DNA of 64,000 bases from JAXLSZ01 sp046330315 (GTDB taxonomy: Bacteria; Actinomycetota; Thermoleophilia; Solirubrobacterales; 70-9). The stretch spans positions 1 to 64,000 of the forward strand of contig JAXLSZ010000011.1 of NCBI GenBank assembly GCA_046330315.1, given 5' to 3'. Below the pieces are notes generated by a model. It saw nothing but the letters and a program-made list of their open reading frames with translations. It was not told the DNA's origin and made no database searches. The stretch's first letter is position 1, and the number at the start of each line of letters is the position of its first letter. Shown here piece after piece: positions 62,743-64,000 of this stretch. The translations under genes and the position numbers were made by a program.

Positions 62743-64000
62743 TTGACGGCGATCTGGCGTCGCGCCCGCTGGGCTCTCGCCGGCGCGCTGCTTTTCGGCC
62801 TGGCGCTGCCGGGACCCGCAGGCGCGGCGCCGTCGCTGGACCTCTCGCGGGCCGCCTACTGCGACTTCATCGGCCAGCAGCAGGGGTCGATGTGCCTGCT
62901 TCCGTTCCCCGACGACTACTACACCGTGCGGGACCCCAAGACCGCGACGGGGCGGCGGATCAACCTGAAGACCCCGGCGATGCCAGCCAACGTCGCCGAC
63001 GTCCACATCGACCCCTCGGCATACGACCTCAACGACGGGTTCAGCCCCGGCCAGCCGATCGTGCTGCGGGTGCCGGGCCTCGACAACCCGGCCGCCCTCG
63101 CCCGGACCGGCGCCGTGCCGATCAACCACCTGGGGCGCTTTCGAGCAAGGAACGCCCCGGTCGTGGTCATTGACGCCAAGACCGGCAAGCGCTGGCCCAT
63201 TTGGGTGGAGATCGACTCCAACGCCTCGACTCCGGGGGGGACGGCCCTGCTGATCCACCCCGCGACCAACTTTGCCGCAAAGCACCGCTACGTCGTCGCT
63301 CTGCGCCACCTGAAGAACTCCTCGGGCAAGACGATCGGGGCGCCCGCGGGCTTCCGCTACTACCGCGACAGGCTGGCCTCCGGGCAGAAGGTCGTCAACC
63401 GCCGCCGGGCCCACTTCGAGTCGATGTTCCGCACCCTGCGCCGCGCCGGGATCGCCCGCTCGAGCCTCTACCTCGCCTGGGACTTCACCGTCGCCAGCGA
63501 CATCAACATCGCCGGCCGCATGCTCCACATCCGCAACGACGCCTTCGCCCAGCTCGGCGATGCCGATCTCTCCGACGGCAGGGTGGAGGGCACGGCGCCG
63601 AGCTTCACGGTGACGACGGTCGACGTCGATCCCAAGCCCGGCGTCGCGAGACGTGTCCGGGGCACCTTCGAGGTGCCCTGCTACCTGCACCCCAACTGCG
63701 CCCCGGGCGGGCGCTTCCAGCTCAACTCGAAGGGAATGCCGACCCGCAACGGCACCTGGACGGCGAACTTCGACTGCGTGATCCCGCACTCGGCGACCGA
63801 CGACTTCGGCGCCGCGCCCGGAAGGCCGGCGGTCTACGGCCACGGGCTGTTCGGCAGCGCCGGCGAGGTCTACGGCGCCGACATCCAGCACGAGCTGGCC
63901 CAGCACTACGACTTCGTCCTCTGCGCCACCGACGAGATCGGGATGTCCAGCTCCGACGTGGTCAACACCGCCGGCCACATCCTTCCCGACCTCTCGAACT
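62743..64000 (+). CDS. Secreted protein, possibly hydrolase-like (3' end beyond the window)
   Basis: An open reading frame of at least 419 codons that runs off the window. TTG 62743 gives a basic start and a hydrophobic signal peptide (ALAGALLFGLALPGPAGAA, about residues 11-29). The mature part has CDFIGQQQGSMCLLPFPDDYYT near 40, a YLAWDFTVAS segment near 240 and VYGHGLFGS near 366, a pattern that recalls secreted lipase or esterase-like proteins whose nucleophile would follow later. Six or more cysteines suggest disulfides. Family assignment is tentative. Confidence 0.75.
   Translation, partial: MTAIWRRARWALAGALLFGLALPGPAGAAPSLDLSRAAYCDFIGQQQGSMCLLPFPDDYYTVRDPKTATGRRINLKTPAMPANVADVHIDPSAYDLNDGFSPGQPIVLRVPGLDNPAALARTGAVPINHLGRFRARNAPVVVIDAKTGKRWPIWVEIDSNASTPGGTALLIHPATNFAAKHRYVVALRHLKNSSGKTIGAPAGFRYYRDRLASGQKVVNRRRAHFESMFRTLRRAGIARSSLYLAWDFTVASDINIAGRMLHIRNDAFAQLGDADLSDGRVEGTAPSFTVTTVDVDPKPGVARRVRGTFEVPCYLHPNCAPGGRFQLNSKGMPTRNGTWTANFDCVIPHSATDDFGAAPGRPAVYGHGLFGSAGEVYGADIQHELAQHYDFVLCATDEIGMSSSDVVNTAGHILPDLSN

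Noticed and set aside
62629..63978. Long minus-strand open frame opposite the secreted protein gene
   Set aside because: The plus strand has a signal peptide, a ribosome binding site and normal protein composition; the minus frame is a by-product of high GC at third positions.

Overview
The window is a 64 kb, very GC-rich chromosomal segment of a high-GC Gram-positive bacterium. No rRNA, tRNA, CRISPR array, insertion sequence or phage gene was seen, and the genes are almost all core housekeeping genes. The actinobacterial integration host factor (mihF), the order recA-recX-rny-miaB-miaA-dapF-hflX, the MurT/GatD pair, a PyrR-controlled pyr operon with the NAD-linked PyrK/PyrD type of dihydroorotate dehydrogenase, a DapL-type aminotransferase and the joint presence of RNase J and RNase Y point to Actinobacteria. 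My best guess is a deep branch such as Thermoleophilia (Solirubrobacterales or relatives); this is inference from gene content, not a database match.

Layout. 1-11.5 kb: rnz, then the pyrimidine operon pyrR-pyrB-pyrC-(isochorismatase-like hydrolase)-carA-(GNAT)-carB-pyrK-pyrD, nearly every junction a 1-4 base or slightly longer overlap; a PyrR-binding hairpin sits in the pyrR leader. 11.6-15.1 kb: mihF, gmk, rpoZ, coaBC, a TPR gene, dtd. 15.1-23.7 kb: the rimP leader, rimP-nusA-infB, ylxP, rbfA, nrnA, truB, ribF, rpsO: the translation/ribosome maturation block. 23.8-32.6 kb: pnp, an M16 peptidase, dapB, an amidase, a minus-strand GYD gene, dapA, rnj. 32.6-35.3 kb: a repeat- and hairpin-filled convergent spacer and a minus-strand OmpR/histidine kinase pair. 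35.3-47.8 kb: ftsK, a RodZ-like gene, cinA, thpR, recA, recX, rny, a small membrane protein, miaB, miaA, dapF, GNAT. 47.9-52.9 kb: dapL, minus-strand MBL hydrolase and NAD-dependent epimerase/reductase, hflX, dut. 53-59 kb: a secreted protein, then a minus-strand run methyltransferase, lipid kinase, murT, methyltransferase, gatD. 59-64 kb: secreted cyclophilin, peroxiredoxin, HAD phosphatase, alpha/beta hydrolase, a PRC-barrel-like protein, a hairpin pair, and the start of a secreted protein cut by the window end.

Two structural themes run through the region. First, a TAnnnT -10 box (TAGGCT, TAGGTT, TACAAT and similar) lies 5-10 bases before many start codons that lack a Shine-Dalgarno sequence, so much of the region is probably transcribed as leaderless mRNA; this rule was used to choose several starts. 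Second, intergenic space is used by short repeats: two families of about 50-base imperfect palindromes (three dispersed copies of one, two adjacent copies of the other), arrays of 18, 28 and 60 bases, and tandem duplications that copy a gene's stop codon region (gmk, dut, the GNAT before dapL). The most surprising protein-level observation is a DapF whose two catalytic cysteine positions are both serine, next to dapL.
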